DNA of 64,000 nt from the NCBI GenBank assembly GCA_963759115.1, contig CAVWXT010000002.1:434001-498000 (forward strand). Reading direction: 5' to 3'. The stretch is from CAVWXT01 sp963759115. Its GTDB lineage: Bacteria; Planctomycetota; Planctomycetia; Pirellulales; Thermoguttaceae. This document shows, in pieces, positions 31,882-41,826 of the stretch (positions are counted from its first letter, which is position 1; the number at the start of each line of letters is the position of its first letter). The notes under the pieces were generated by a model. It did no database searches, was not told where the DNA came from, and saw only the letters and a list, made by a program, of their open reading frames with translations. The translations under genes and the position numbers were made by a program.

Positions 31882-32289
31882 GCGGGACGTGGGACTTCGG
31901 TCTTGGGACTTGGGGCGTGGGGTTGTTGGTCAACGACTTCGCAAATTTCCAATTTGCGGGCGCGGCAGCCGGTCGGTTTGTTGTCTAACAACCTCGCCGT
32001 TTTCCAATTTCTTGCGGCTCCGTCGCTGGCCGTTCCGTTGGTCAACAACATCGCCGTTTTCCAATCCGGCACTCCGTCGTGTCGGTCATCAGAACGCGTA
32101 GGGTGGGCACCGCCCACCGAACCCGCGCGAACCGGCGGTGCGCTGATGAATTGCCAAGGATCGCCGCATCGGCGCATCGCCGGGCGACACCGGACCTGAG
32201 TTTCGGCAATGGGTATCCTATCGCTTGGTAGCGCGGAATTTCAAGCCCAAGAATTGGGCCACCCGCGGCCTACTCTGGTGCAGTAGTGT
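31882..32289. repeat. Gene-free spacer with a 57-base tandem triplication and a palindrome
   Basis: Three diverged copies begin near 31923, 31979 and 32036, so the period is 57 bases. The second and third share CTCGCCGTTTTCCAAT or CATCGCCGTTTTCCAAT after a GTTG(G)TCAACAAC-like lead. Because 57 is a multiple of three, one minus frame reads 19-residue repeats (NWKTAMLLTN, NWKTARLLDN). A palindrome GGTGGGCACCGCCCACC lies at 32102-32118. No gene can be supported. Confidence 0.6.
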
Positions 32290-33006
32290 TTAGGATGCTG
32301 GCGTTACGGCATGGGTGCCGGCCCGTATTGCTGCAACCATTCCACTGATTGCAGATTCGAGACGGCGAAATGAACGCATCTTTCGGCTTCGAACGGCGTT
32401 CAAATCCACCAAGCGGGTCAGCTCCGCTTGGTCACGGGTGGGCTTGTATCCCGTCGCCATCACCTTTCGAAACCATCCTTTCGCGTCGCGGGGAGCGGAC
32501 TCGGGATCGCCGGGAACCGGCTCAGTCAGTTTTTGGATCTCCCTCCGACCGTCTGAGAAGACCCCACCGACGAGAGAATCGACGCCGCCGATCAACCATG
32601 ACTCGAATTCCATGCACGCAAAGACAACGGCCAGCGAGAAGAGCTTGCCGGCGCCAACCTTCTTGGCCTCGGCAACAAGGAGTTGTGCCGCCCGCATGGC
32701 GCAAAAGGGCTTCCCGGCTACTCCGGCTGGGCTGTCTCCGTCAAGAAGCAAGACGCATCCCCCGACGTCTGGTCTTCCCGCAGCGACCCGTAAGAGACGA
32801 CGCCATTCGCCGAAATCGAGTTGGCGAGTCACGGTGTACTTGTCGCTTCTTTGAAGCTTGGAGTACTCGCCGACACGTAGGGGCCTCCCATCGAGGAAAA
32901 CCGCATCGAACGCTTCGTGCTCTTGGAGTACCCTCGCAATCAGGATCGGAGCAGCCTCAACGTCACCCTGTCCTTCGACGAGCAGCACGAGTCGCTTTGG
33001 ACTCAT
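32290..33006 (-). CDS. DUF4276 TOPRIM-like protein (putative defence effector)
   Basis: 238 residues. The N-terminus RLVLLVEGQGDVEAAPIL carries the first TOPRIM glutamate and CVLLLDGDSPAG carries the acidic D-x-D pair, the arrangement known for DUF4276 proteins; FACMEFESWLIGG is a further conserved segment. It starts at ATG 33006, overlapping the stop of the upstream ATPase by four bases, so the two are translationally coupled. Similar ATPase/TOPRIM-like pairs occur in anti-phage systems related to OLD nucleases and PARIS; that role is inferred. No frame break. Confidence 0.75.
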   Translation of the reverse strand: MSPKRLVLLVEGQGDVEAAPILIARVLQEHEAFDAVFLDGRPLRVGEYSKLQRSDKYTVTRQLDFGEWRRLLRVAAGRPDVGGCVLLLDGDSPAGVAGKPFCAMRAAQLLVAEAKKVGAGKLFSLAVVFACMEFESWLIGGVDSLVGGVFSDGRREIQKLTEPVPGDPESAPRDAKGWFRKVMATGYKPTRDQAELTRLVDLNAVRSRKMRSFRRLESAISGMVAAIRAGTHAVTPAS

Positions 33007-34131
33007 GATTCCGTCCTCCGCGCGGGATCGACGGTTAGAAGCTCGCCCGCGTGCAGCAGTTCCTCTTGAATCGCTTCCTTCTGTTCTTCGGCCAGGGGAC
33101 CGATTTTGGTTTCAAGATCGACAAGCTCGACAACGCGAATTTGCTCAACCGAGAAGTGATCGAGCAGCGCCGGGCTGTGCGTCGTCAGCAACACTTGCCC
33201 TCGGTCGGCGTCGGGGGCAGCCTTGAACTCATCCGCCAACAGTTCCAGCGCGCCAGGATAAATGCCGTTCTCCGGCTCTTCGAACACCAACGTCTGTTTG
33301 GGCGGCAATTGATATAGGGCCAGCAGATGCGCGTAGAATCGGCGAAAACCATCGGATTCTTGGCGAAGATCCAACGTCAACGTCTTATCGCCCAAACGGT
33401 GCGCCACGATCGCATGTTGGGGGTTCTGATGGGAGTCCAACTCGACGCCCACGACGGTCTCGTTGATCGCGCTTCAGTGTGGCGGCAATGGACTTCTTTC
33501 TGGCAATCCCTTTTTGGAGATCACGAGTAATCGCCTTGAGCACTCCAAGATAGTTGTCTCCCTTGTCGGCGAACCCGGCGGCACCGTCTGGCCCGGAAGC
33601 GTTGGCACTTAGAACATTGAGAGGAAAGGCATAAACACCGATGCCGGCCGTCAATGCCGTGTGGGCGACAACGGCTTCTTCGAGCCCTGGAAGCCGTCCC
33701 AAGGCCACGGCCCCTGGGTTGGGCACGGATACAAGGCCGGGCTTGACCTCCCATTGGTGAGCTTGCCCCGTTCGTCCCGCCTGCTTGTAGATCGTCTGGC
33801 CCCCGTACTCCAACGATTCTGCTCCCGGAGGATGCGCGATATGCTGTTCGTTAAGCATGAGTGAATACGTGAATCGCTCCGGGAACTCCGGAACGCTAAA
33901 CACGATCTGGAATCCCATTGCTCCGGACGGATTAGTGACGCATTTGCACGTCTCGGGATGCTGGCCCGCCGCCTGAGCGCCGACCGTAAGGTAATCTCGC
34001 AGAAACCGGATTGCCGACGCGAAGTTCGTCTTTCCCGTGCCGCTCTTGCCGATGAAAACGGTCACCGGTGAAAGGTCGACCGTAACGTCTCGCAGGCTCT
34101 TGAAGTTCTGAATCCGAATCTGATAGATCAT
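33003..34131 (-). CDS. AAA family (SMC-like) ATPase, partner of DUF4276
   Basis: Starts MIYQIRIQNFKSLRDVTVDL, the classic N-terminus of AAA_15/OLD-like ATPases, with Walker A FIGKSGTGKTNF, a signature-like region before QTLVFEEPENGIYP (Walker B) and the histidine switch LLTTHSPALLDHF. One extra base near 33472 (AAG C GCG) separates the halves. About 375 residues. It overlaps the downstream DUF4276 gene by four bases. Together they look like a two-gene OLD-like nuclease: ATPase and TOPRIM on separate chains. Confidence 0.8.
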
Positions 34132-34188
34132 GCGTCAGGCTCCTTATTATACTGCGCTGAATTCCACTGGCGGCAGCGTATATCTCCC

Positions 34189-35118
34189 TCACGCCGTAAT
34201 CCCCTTCGTCAGCGCCATGAACGCCGTTTCCAGGTTGATCTCGTCCTCCTGGAAGAGCGTCAGCTTGTAGCCGGCGTCGATCAGCAGCGTGGGCAGGTCG
34301 CTGTAGTCGGTCACGTTCTCGGCCAGCGTGACGCGAATCTGGCCGTCGCTGAATCTCGACGCTCTCGACCAGGCTGCTCTGCTCCAGCAGCCGGGCGGCC
34401 GGCTCGGGATCGCCCACCACGCCGACGTTCAACAGCGTCCGCTGGCGGACCTGCTTCATCACGTCGGAGACGTTGGCGTTGACCAGCAGCTCGCCGCGCT
34501 CGATGATGCCCACCTTGTTGCAGATGTCGGCCAGCTCGGGCAGGATGTGGCTGGAGACCATGATCGTCTTGCCCAGTCTTGCCCAGCTCCTTCAGCAGCC
34601 CGCGAATCTCGATCCGCGCCCGCGGGTCCAGGCCGCTGGCCGGCTCGTCCAGCAGCAGCACCTTGGGATCGTGCAGCAGCACGCGGGCCAGGCCGAGCCG
34701 CTGCGTCATGCCGCGGGAAAGGCTGGTGACGAAGGCGTCGCGCTTGTAGCCCAGATCGACCAGTTCGAGCATCTCGTCGCAGACCTTCCGCCGCGCCGGC
34801 CCCTTGATGCGATAGGCCGCGGCGAAAAACTCCAGGTACTCGATCACCTTCATGTCGTCGTAGACGCCGAAGAAGTCGGGCATGTAGCCGATCAGCGCGG
34901 CGGATTTCCTTGGGGTGGGTGTAGATCGAGTAGCCGCAGACGCTGGCCTCGCCCCAGGTGGGCTGCAAGAGCGTGGCCAGGATCCGCATGGTCGTGGTCT
35001 TGCCCGAGCCGTTCGGGCCGATGTAGCCGAACAGGTCGCCCTCGGCCAGGTCGAGGGTGAGGTTGTTGATGGCGTGCAGGTTGCCGTAGACTTTGGTGAG
35101 GTCTTGGGTCTTGATCAT
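34189..35118 (-). CDS. ABC transporter ATP-binding protein
   Basis: Walker A is IGPNGSGKTTTMRILATL, the signature LSRGMTQRLGLARVL, Walker B VLLLDEPASGLDP, and the switch SSHILPELADICNK. Frame repairs: near 34897 (CGC C GCG, restoring ALIGYMPDFFGVYDDM), a ten-base tandem duplication at 34567-34586 (GTCTTGCCCA twice) that also shifts the frame by one, and near 34345. It ends ETAFMALTKGITA at 34191. About 305 residues. The downstream part (ESVEI...VTLAENV) is the usual C-terminal regulatory tail of Nod/Gld-type exporters. The neighbouring membrane protein gene ends 84 bases before its start. Confidence 0.8.
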
Positions 35119-35201
35119 GTCAGTGGCTAGTGGTCAGTGGGTCAGTGGATCAGTGGTCAGTGAATCGCACGATCGGTCACTAGCCACTGACCCACTGACC
35201 A
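35119..35201. repeat. GTCAGTGG repeat hairpin
   Basis: Four to five copies of GTCAGTGG/ATCAGTGG at 35119-35160 can pair with CCACTGACCCACTGACCACT at 35184-35203. Similar words occur at 14522, 14610, 16950 and 45717. Confidence 0.6.
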
Positions 35202-37451
35202 CTATCCACTCTTCTCCTTCTTCACCGGAAACACGAACCGATACATCGTTACGTGTTGATCTTGCGGGCCGCCCAGCGGCTGGCCGTCGCGGAGCAACTC
35301 GGCGCCGTGGCGCGTCTTCGTCCGGCCGTGCCGGCGCCTGGGCCACCAGGATCGCGCGATCGGCCTTCAACAAGTCGCTCAGATCGACGAAACTCCTGGT
35401 AGGCGTTCCACAGGCCGGTGTAGCGGCGCCCGCCGGCCGCCTCGTAGAACATCATCGTCCGCAGGATGTAGGGAAGGTCCGTGCTCGACTGGTCGTAGGG
35501 CGTGGCTTCCTGGCGATACTTGTCGCCGGCTTCGGTGAAGACGACCTTCCGGCCGGTCAAGCAGCGTCTTCAGCTCGCTCCGCTTGGTCATCGGTCCCAG
35601 CCGGGCCGACTCGCCGGGCGCGAGCGTGCCCAGCTCGTAGACCGAGCGGCCGTAGGCCAGGATGCACTCGTCGCAGCGGGAAAGGCGAGCGTGTTGGTGA
35701 TCGTGCCCGAAAGGAGCTGATCGGCGTCGGTCAGATCGGCCGCGGGGCAACGCCGGCGTGGGCGCGTCCCAGCGGGCGGTGAGGCTCTTGGTCGACCAGA
35801 CCTGGATCGGCACGTCCGAACAGGGCGTCCAGGTCGGGCGCGTAGCGGAACTGTTCGGTCCAGAGCAGCGGGACCGCCGGCGCGCGGGTTCATGCCGCCC
35901 AGCGCACTGCCGGGCAGTCCCAGCCAGGCCATCCACACGCGGGCGATCGCGTCCGGGCACGGCGCTGCGCCGTCGCGAGCCGCCGCGGCTGCGACCGAGA
36001 AATTGAACGATTCCATCCGCGGGCTGAAGACGTTCAGCCACGTCGTGCCGCGCATCCGGCCCGAGGCCGCGTCCACGTCCACCAGATCGACCTGGTTGAC
36101 CCGAAGCTGATCGCCCTTGAGCCGATAGGCCAGCACGTAGGCCCCCAGGCACACCAGCAGCACGACCAGCGGGAAACGTCAGCCACGTCCACTCCATGCG
36201 GCCGACCAGCTTGCGGAGGAAGAAGTAGTCGCCCGGCCCGATCAGCAGGATGTAGACCACGATCAGGCCCGCCACGAGCCAGAACGGCACCAGCCGCACG
36301 CCGGTGAAGCGGTCCAGCGCGCTGCGCAACTGGCCGGCCAGGTCGTTGTAGCCGTAGTGCATCATGGCCGCGTTCTCTTCCGACTCTTCGGCGCGGCCGG
36401 TGGGCATGTCGAGCAGCCTGGCCACCAGCAGCGGCCGGTCCGACCACTTGCTCAACGGCGGCTGGTCGAGATCGGCGGCCACGAAGATGACCTGGCCGAA
36501 GCCCCGCGCCGTGCGGACCACCAGCGGCAGATCCGCCTCGCGGGCCTCGACGTTCCTTGCACGTCGGTCAGCCGAGGGACGCGCAGCGTCAGCGTTGGCG
36601 CCGCCGGCCACGGAGATCGCCGACCGGCTGCCGCAATAGCTCTCCAGCGCGCCGGTCTGGCGCAGCGGGACCGATCTTCTCCAGCCGGCCCGGGGCAAAC
36701 TGCCGCAGCGGCGCAGTCGGCGGCAAGGATTTCGTCGGCCTGCGAGCCGACGCACAGCACCAGCCGCCCGCCCATGCGGACCCACTGGTCCAGCGCCTGC
36801 ACTCGGGCGTTGTCGGCCGCGAGCTTGCGGTAGATTTCCGGCCGGCTGGTCGAGAGGATGACCGCGTCGACGCCTTCGTAGCCGCACCAATGCGTCGGCA
36901 GACGCTCGACGTCCTCAAGTCGCGCCGCCACGGGCCGGTACTCCGGCTCGACGCCGCCGAGCTTGCCCGTCTCCTCCACTCCCAACGCGGAAGTCTCCGA
37001 CCGTAACGATCAGGTCTTGGAACTCCAGCGCCGGCAGGAAGTGCTCGCCGTCGGCCTGCGACGCGGTCTCGAACGTCTTGCGTGGCCAACACGTCGCCGC
37101 CCACGCGGAACTCGGCCGTCAACGTGCCGTGGACGCGGCCGAAGCGGGTGATCAGCCGCACCGTGGTCTCTCGGCCGGGCGAGACCCGGCAGGGCTCGCC
37201 GGGGGCGTGGAGACGCGGCCGGGCACGCCGTCGCCGTCGGGCACGATCACCGACAGCTCGCCGGCCAGCGGCTCGCTGCCGCCCCGCAGCGTGACTTCGA
37301 CCTGCGTCCACAGCCCGGCCTTGTAGCGATCGGCCAGGCCCACGCGGACGCCGACGATCTTCGGCGGGCCGGTCGGCTCGGCCGCTATGGCCGGCCAGAG
37401 CCAGCTCAACTGGAGAACGGCGACACAGGCAAATCGGCTCAGAATGGGCAC
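35202..37451 (-). CDS. Membrane-anchored exporter-associated protein (GldG/DUF4350-like)
   Basis: GTG start at 37451 with AGAGG six bases upstream; a signal peptide (LSRFACVAVLQLSWLWPAIA) leads a periplasmic part with Ig-like stretches (TQVEVTLRGGSEPLAGEL, ETTVRLITRFGRVHGTLTAEF), a Rossmann-like amidotransferase segment (GYEGVDAVILSTSRPE; GGRLVLCVGSQADE) and two transmembrane helices (FWLVAGLIVVYILLIGPGDYF; FPLVVLLVCLGAYVLAY). It ends MYRFVFPVKKEKSG. At least ten frame repairs are needed. About 740 residues. It is followed at once by an ABC ATPase gene and is the likely membrane partner of that exporter. The precise cargo is unknown. Confidence 0.6.
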
Positions 37452-37494
37452 GCACAACCTCTTTTGGGTGGAACGCAGGAGTCGGCTCCAGGTG

Positions 37495-37585
37495 CTCCAA
37501 CAAAATGGGGACAGGCACCTCGCGGTCATCGTTTTCTGCGGCGCCGGAGGTGGTCGGCCCGGAGCCAGTCCCCGTTTTGTTGGAG
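37495..37585. repeat. Palindromic element with CTCCAACAAAA arms
   Basis: Left arm CTCCAACAAAATGGGGAC (37495-37512) pairs with GTCCCCGTTTTGTTGGAG (37568-37585) with one mismatch. The inner GGCACC and GGTGG also pair. It lies in the 151-base gap between the PLP-enzyme stop and the next start. Its GGGGACAGG core resembles the element family at 10759, 11043 and 48009 but the outer arms differ. Confidence 0.8.
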
Positions 37586-37602
37586 CGTCCGAACTCTTCA
37601 TG

Positions 37603-38771
37603 CTATACCAATCGCTGCAATTCGTCGAGGAGTTGCCGGATCATCGTTTCGGTATGCGTGGCGAAAACGGCCATTCGCAGGCCGCCTTCCGGGCCGAGGC
37701 CGGAATAGGCCGCCATATAGGCCACGGCGATGCCGCGGGCCATCAATTCGCGCTGAATTCGCCGCATGTTCTCGGCGTCGCCGACGACCAGGCAGACGAT
37801 GGGGACGGGCGTGTCGTCCGCGTCGAGCCCCAACCGCCGCAGGCCGTCTTTCAGCAGGCGGACATTCGACCGCAGCCGCGTCCGCAGGCACAACTGGGGA
37901 CTGTCCCCTTTTTCCCGTGCAAGATCGGCCAGAACCAACTCGATCGCTCGGGCAGTGGCCGCGGCAACCGGCGCAGGGGCGCACTGGCGCCGCCGAAATA
38001 CGGCGATCGCATTTTGACGCGATCGATGAATTCCCGATTGCCGGGAATGATGCCGCCAAATCCGCCGACGGCCTTGCTGAGCGTGCCCGAGACGAGCAGT
38101 TGCGGGCACTGGCCGGCGTCGCCCAAAACGTTCACTCCGTGGCCCCAAAGCCCGGCATGCTCGAAGGTCCCGCGGCCGTGTTCGCCCAGCACGGCCAGGC
38201 CGTGGGCGTCGTCGAGGCATAGCGCCGAGCCGGGGTAGCGACGCAGAATCTCGTGGTACTTGCCGACCGGGGCGATCTGGCCCGTAGCGGCAAAAACCCC
38301 GTCGCTGAGCACCAGCGGCAACTGCGTGCGACCGACATGTTCCTCCAGCTTGGTGCAAAGGTCGTCGGGATCCCGGTGCCGGAACGTGACCTGGAGCGAG
38401 CCGTTGAGGCGCGCGGCCTCGAACATGCTGTAATGGGAACACTCGTCGATGAAGATCAGCCCGGACTCGCCTGAGGGCAACCCCACGAGGATATTGTTGC
38501 CCATCCAACCGGAGGCAAAATAGAAGGCGTCGTCCAGGCCGAACAACTCGGCCGCGCGGGCTTCCACGTCCAGCACGGGCGGGGTGGTGCCAAACGCGGT
38601 GCGCGAGTTCGCGCTGCCGATGCCGTAGCGCTCGGCGGCCTCGCAAGCGGCCCGGATCACCTCAGGATGGCCCTGGAGACCCAGGTAGCCGGTGCCCACG
38701 AAATACAGATACTCCCGGCCATTGATCGTGGTAATCGGGCCGGGCGGTGTTTCAAGTACGGGCACGGGCAT
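37603..38771 (-). CDS. PLP-dependent alpha-oxoamine synthase (8-amino-7-oxononanoate synthase/KBL type)
   Basis: Fold-type I PLP enzyme: YFVGTGYLGLQGHPEVIRAA, GSANSRTAFGTTPPVLDVEA, FIDECSHYSMFEAARLNG, LVLSDGVFAATGQIAPV, CLDDAHGLAVLGEHGRGT, and the PLP-lysine motif SGTLSKAVGGFGG. About 390 residues, the normal size for BioF/KBL. It condenses an acyl-CoA with an amino acid; substrate is not assignable. A frame break near 37985 needs two extra bases or one missing C, after which it continues to RQLLDELQRLV. A small palindrome (GGGGACTGTCCCC, about 37893-37910) is translated within the C-terminal domain as REKGDSPQLCLR. Confidence 0.8.
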
Positions 38772-38840
38772 GGGGAAGCAAGGGCAAACACAATCCTGTT
38801 TGATCCGATCTTTTTTCTCAAAACGGTAATACTTATTGAG

Positions 38841-39116
38841 TTAGATTCGTCGATACACTTCTGATCGATGTTGAATCCGATACACTTTCAAAACCTCTTG
38901 TTGACGATAAGGCCAGTAGAGAAGTCGATAATCGCCGACGCGCAGACGACAGAGGCCGAGAAGCTCCTCCGGCATATTCGCAAGTCGATGATGAACGACC
39001 TGCGAAGCATTTTCGCCGAGCCAGACCAAGCGTCGAAGGATTCTTCGGCGCGGCTCGGGGTCAAGCTTTTCGAGATCGCTTTCGGCCGAAGGGAGAACGA
39101 TCAGTCGATAGGCCAC
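38841..39116 (-). CDS. RelE/ParE-type toxin
   Basis: 91 residues: YRLIVLPSAESDLEKLDPEP, then LCRLRVGDYRLLYWPYRQQ, the RelE/ParE core, ending VYRIQHRSEVYRRI. The start is GTG at 39116, inside the last codons of the upstream antitoxin gene. It probably inhibits translation or gyrase when free. No break seen. Confidence 0.75.
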   Translation of the reverse strand: MAYRLIVLPSAESDLEKLDPEPRRRILRRLVWLGENASQVVHHRLANMPEELLGLCRLRVGDYRLLYWPYRQQEVLKVYRIQHRSEVYRRI

Positions 39117-39295
39117 CGTTTCAACACCTCCGTGATGTCCTTGCCCGAGCCGGCAAGATCTTCCTCGTTGCGGATGCGGCGGACCTCGCCCAAGAATTCA
39201 GGCTTATTCGCGGCAAGCCAGTCTTCCAAGTCGTCGAGGCTTTGGGCGCTAATCAGGACGCTTTGCGGTATTTCGACGGTGTTTTGCGTTTGCAT
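39101..39295 (-). CDS. Antitoxin partner of the RelE/ParE-type toxin
   Basis: 64 residues from ATG 39295 (an upstream ATG at 39325 is also possible). SLDDLEDWLAANKPEFLGEV has the amphipathic helical pattern of small antitoxins without a clear DNA-binding fold. It precedes and overlaps its toxin by 16 bases, the usual order of a toxin-antitoxin operon. Confidence 0.6.
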   Translation of the reverse strand: MQTQNTVEIPQSVLISAQSLDDLEDWLAANKPEFLGEVRRIRNEEDLAGSGKDITEVLKRWPID

Positions 39296-39434
39296 GGCCG
39301 AAGGGTCCTCGGGCTGGAACCACATGTTACAAGCGATACCACCTACATGAAGTATAGCAGGACGTAGTAAAGCAAACAACGAGGAGGTAATCGAGGGATT
39401 GGGGATCGGGGATAATCCCTAATCCCTTCTTGCT

Positions 39435-40503
39435 TCACAACGCCTCGCACACCAAATCGCCGACCTGGCTGGTGGTGTAGCCCATCTTGCCGGCGGCCTG
39501 GCTCTTCATCTTCGTGCCGGTGACGGTTTGGATGGCCTTCATCACGCGGGCGGCGGCCTTCTCGTGGCCGGTGTGCTCCAGCAACATGGCCGCGGCGCTG
39601 ATGGCGGCGATGGGATTGATCTTGCCGGTGCCGGTGTATTTCGGGGCGCTGCCGCCCATCGGCTCGAACATGCTGGTGCCGCCGGGCTCGGGATTGATGT
39701 TGCCGCCGGCGGCCACGCCCATTCCGCCCTGCAAAATGCCCGCCAGATCGGTGATGATGTCGCCGAACATGTTCGTGGTGACGATCACGTCGTAGTGGTC
39801 CGGGTTCTTGATCATCCACATGCAGCAGGCGTCGACGTGGTTGTAGTCGGTCTGGATGTCGGGATACTCCTTGGCCACGTCCTGGAAGGTGCGCCACCAG
39901 AGGTCGTGCCCGTAGGTCAACACGTTCGTCTTGGCCACCAGCGTCAGCCGCTTCTTCTGGTTTCGCTTGCGGGTATAGTTGAAGGCCCAGCGGATGCAGC
40001 GCTCGCAGCCCTTGCGGGTGTAGACGGCGGTCTGCATGGCCACTTCGTCGGGCGTGTTCTTCTTGAGGAATCCGCCCATGCCGACGTACATGTCCTCGGT
40101 GTTCTCGCGGACCACGACGAAGTCGATGTCCTTGGGGCCCTTGCCGGCCAGCGGCGTCTCGACGCCGGGAAACAGCTTCACCGGCCGCAGGTTGATGTAC
40201 TGGTCGAAGCGGAACCGCAATTCCAGCAGCAGGCCCTTTTCGAGGATGCCGGGGGCCACGTCGGGATGGCCCACGGCGCCCAGCAGAATGGCCGGGAACG
40301 GTGCGCAGTTCGTCGAACGCCTCGGGCGGCAGGATCTCGCCGGTCCGCAGATAGCGCTCGCCGCCGAAATCGAAATCCTTCAACTCGAGCCGGATGCCCT
40401 CCAAGGCCGCGACCGCCTTGAGGACCTTGACGCCTTCGGCGGCCACTTCCGGCCCCGTGCCGTCGCCGCCAATCACCGCCACGCGGAGAATATCGTTACT
40501 CAT
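39435..40503 (-). CDS. leuB: 3-isopropylmalate dehydrogenase
   Basis: Third enzyme of leucine biosynthesis. N-terminus VAVIGGDGTGPEVAAEGVKV, LLELRFRFDQYINLRPVKLF, VVRENTEDMYVGMGG, the catalytic region YNHVDACCMWMIKNPDHYD and TTNMFGDIITDLAGILQGG, and the nucleotide-binding EPMGGSAPKYTGTGKINP. 355 residues. One extra base near 40304 (ACC G TTC) interrupts the frame just before PAILLGAVGHPD. The family also contains isocitrate and tartrate dehydrogenases; the substrate-loop residues seen do not exclude these. Confidence 0.85.
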
Positions 40504-40666
40504 GTTCGTATCTGCTCGATGTTGTCGGGATCACGCCGTAGAAAGTCCCATTTTAACGGGCCACCGATACGCCCACAAGTGACGGCAATGGCCCCAAGGG
40601 AATCATCAGGGACGGGGTACCCGACCTGCTCGATTGTGCTATAATCGCAAGGCGGGAGACTTGCTT

Positions 40667-40996
40667 ATGGTTAGCCGGGTCGGTCGTGAAACGTTCTCGG
40701 AAATCGTACGGCGGATTTGTTCAGTTGCCGCTCCGAAAAAAATCGTGCTATTTGGCAGCCGGGCGCGCGGCGACCACCGTTCCGACAGCGACATCGACCT
40801 CTTGGTCATCGAAGATTCTCCGTTGCCGCGACACCGCCGCTCGATCCCTTTGTACGCCGCATTGGCTGATCTGCCGCTCGACGTGGATACGGAGGTCATC
40901 GTCTACACGCCTGCCGAAGTGGACGAGTGGCTCGGCGTCGGCTCGGCGTTCGTCACCACCGCCTTGCGCGAAGGAACGGTTCTGTATGAAGAATGA
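40667..40996 (+). CDS. Minimal nucleotidyltransferase (MntA-type antitoxin)
   Basis: 109 residues from ATG 40667, preceded by GGGAG at a good distance. IVLFGSRARGDHRSDSDIDLLV is the GS-x10-D-x-D nucleotidyltransferase motif. It overlaps the downstream HEPN gene by 11 bases. In the MNT-HEPN modules studied, MntA AMPylates the HEPN toxin and so neutralises it. Confidence 0.85.
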   Translation: MVSRVGRETFSEIVRRICSVAAPKKIVLFGSRARGDHRSDSDIDLLVIEDSPLPRHRRSIPLYAALADLPLDVDTEVIVYTPAEVDEWLGVGSAFVTTALREGTVLYEE

Positions 40997-41369
40997 TCGA
41001 GACGTCGCTCTCGGCTGGCTTCGCAAGGCAGACAGCGATTTGGCGAACGCCGAGTTGTGTTTGGCGGCGGGAAAGGCGCTCGACACGGCGTGTTTCCATT
41101 GTCAGCAATCGGCGGAAAAATCCCTCAAATCCTATCTCATTGCCAACAAAGCCACGTTTCCTTTTATTCACGATCTAAAGCGATTGTTGGATATTTGCTC
41201 GCGACTCGATCCCGCGTTTGACGCCCTTGCGGCAGATGCGCTGCGTCTAATGCCGTATGCCGTGGCGACACGTTACGACGACGCTTTCTGGCCGGAACCC
41301 GAAGAGGTTCAAGTGGCATTGGACTCGGCCCGCACGATCCGCCGTTTTATCCAAGAGCGGTTTTCTTGA
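40986..41369 (+). CDS. HEPN-domain toxin of an MNT-HEPN module
   Basis: 127 residues: LGWLRKADSDLANAELCL, CFHCQQSAEKSLKSYLI, FIHDLKRLLDIC and the late VATRYDDAFWPEPEEV. The first two are the helix signatures of COG2250-type HEPN proteins; the RY region stands where the R-x4-6-H ribonuclease motif is sought, though the histidine is not evident. Probable RNase toxin paired with the preceding MNT gene. Confidence 0.8.
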   Translation: MKNDRDVALGWLRKADSDLANAELCLAAGKALDTACFHCQQSAEKSLKSYLIANKATFPFIHDLKRLLDICSRLDPAFDALAADALRLMPYAVATRYDDAFWPEPEEVQVALDSARTIRRFIQERFS

Positions 41370-41500
41370 AGTCCGGCCCTGTTGGTCAGCGACTGAAAGC
41401 ACAAGCAGCTCAAACACCCCGTGTTCGACCATCTTCCAAAGCGGCGATCAAGGGGATCTGAAAAGGGCAATGTCAGGCGCGGGGTATGTGACCGACTCGA

Positions 41501-41719
41501 CTACGGCTTCTGCTTTTCGTTCGCCTTGCGCAATTCGTTCATGGCCTTCGTGGCGTCTTGGATCACGACCACGATGTCATTGGCTGCGATGATTATCGTG
41601 AAGCACACGGCGCCCGCAGCCAAAACAACGGGGCCGGCGGTCCAGTTGCTGCTCACGCTCAACCCGATCAGCCCGAGTATCATGGCGAAGACGCTTAAGA
41701 CGGCAATCAGATCTCGCAT
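41501..41719 (-). CDS. Small two-helix membrane protein
   Basis: 72 residues from ATG 41719 with GGAGGG nine bases upstream. Two transmembrane helices (IAVLSVFAMILGLIGLSV and VVLAAGAVCFTIIIAAN) precede a charged tail MNELRKANEKQKP. I do not recognise the family. Confidence 0.6.
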   Translation of the reverse strand: MRDLIAVLSVFAMILGLIGLSVSSNWTAGPVVLAAGAVCFTIIIAANDIVVVIQDATKAMNELRKANEKQKP

Positions 41720-41826
41720 TCTTGCCCTCCGCTTTGATTCCCGTGCGATGCAGTTTGCACCCGTCTCCAAAGACACGCTCGCGCGTTGCCAGCTAGCCCG
41801 CACGTCGCCTTCGCGATTCGAGGCTG

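Noticed and set aside
31923..32070. CRISPR-like array (regular repeats about 30 bases with about 27-base spacers)
   Set aside because: Only three units, repeats diverged by a quarter, spacers share similarity and coding periodicity, and no cas genes are near.
37495..37585. Rho-independent terminator between the PLP enzyme gene and the exporter gene
   Set aside because: Arms are 70 bases apart with an inner stem and no T-tract; it fits the dispersed repeat families better.
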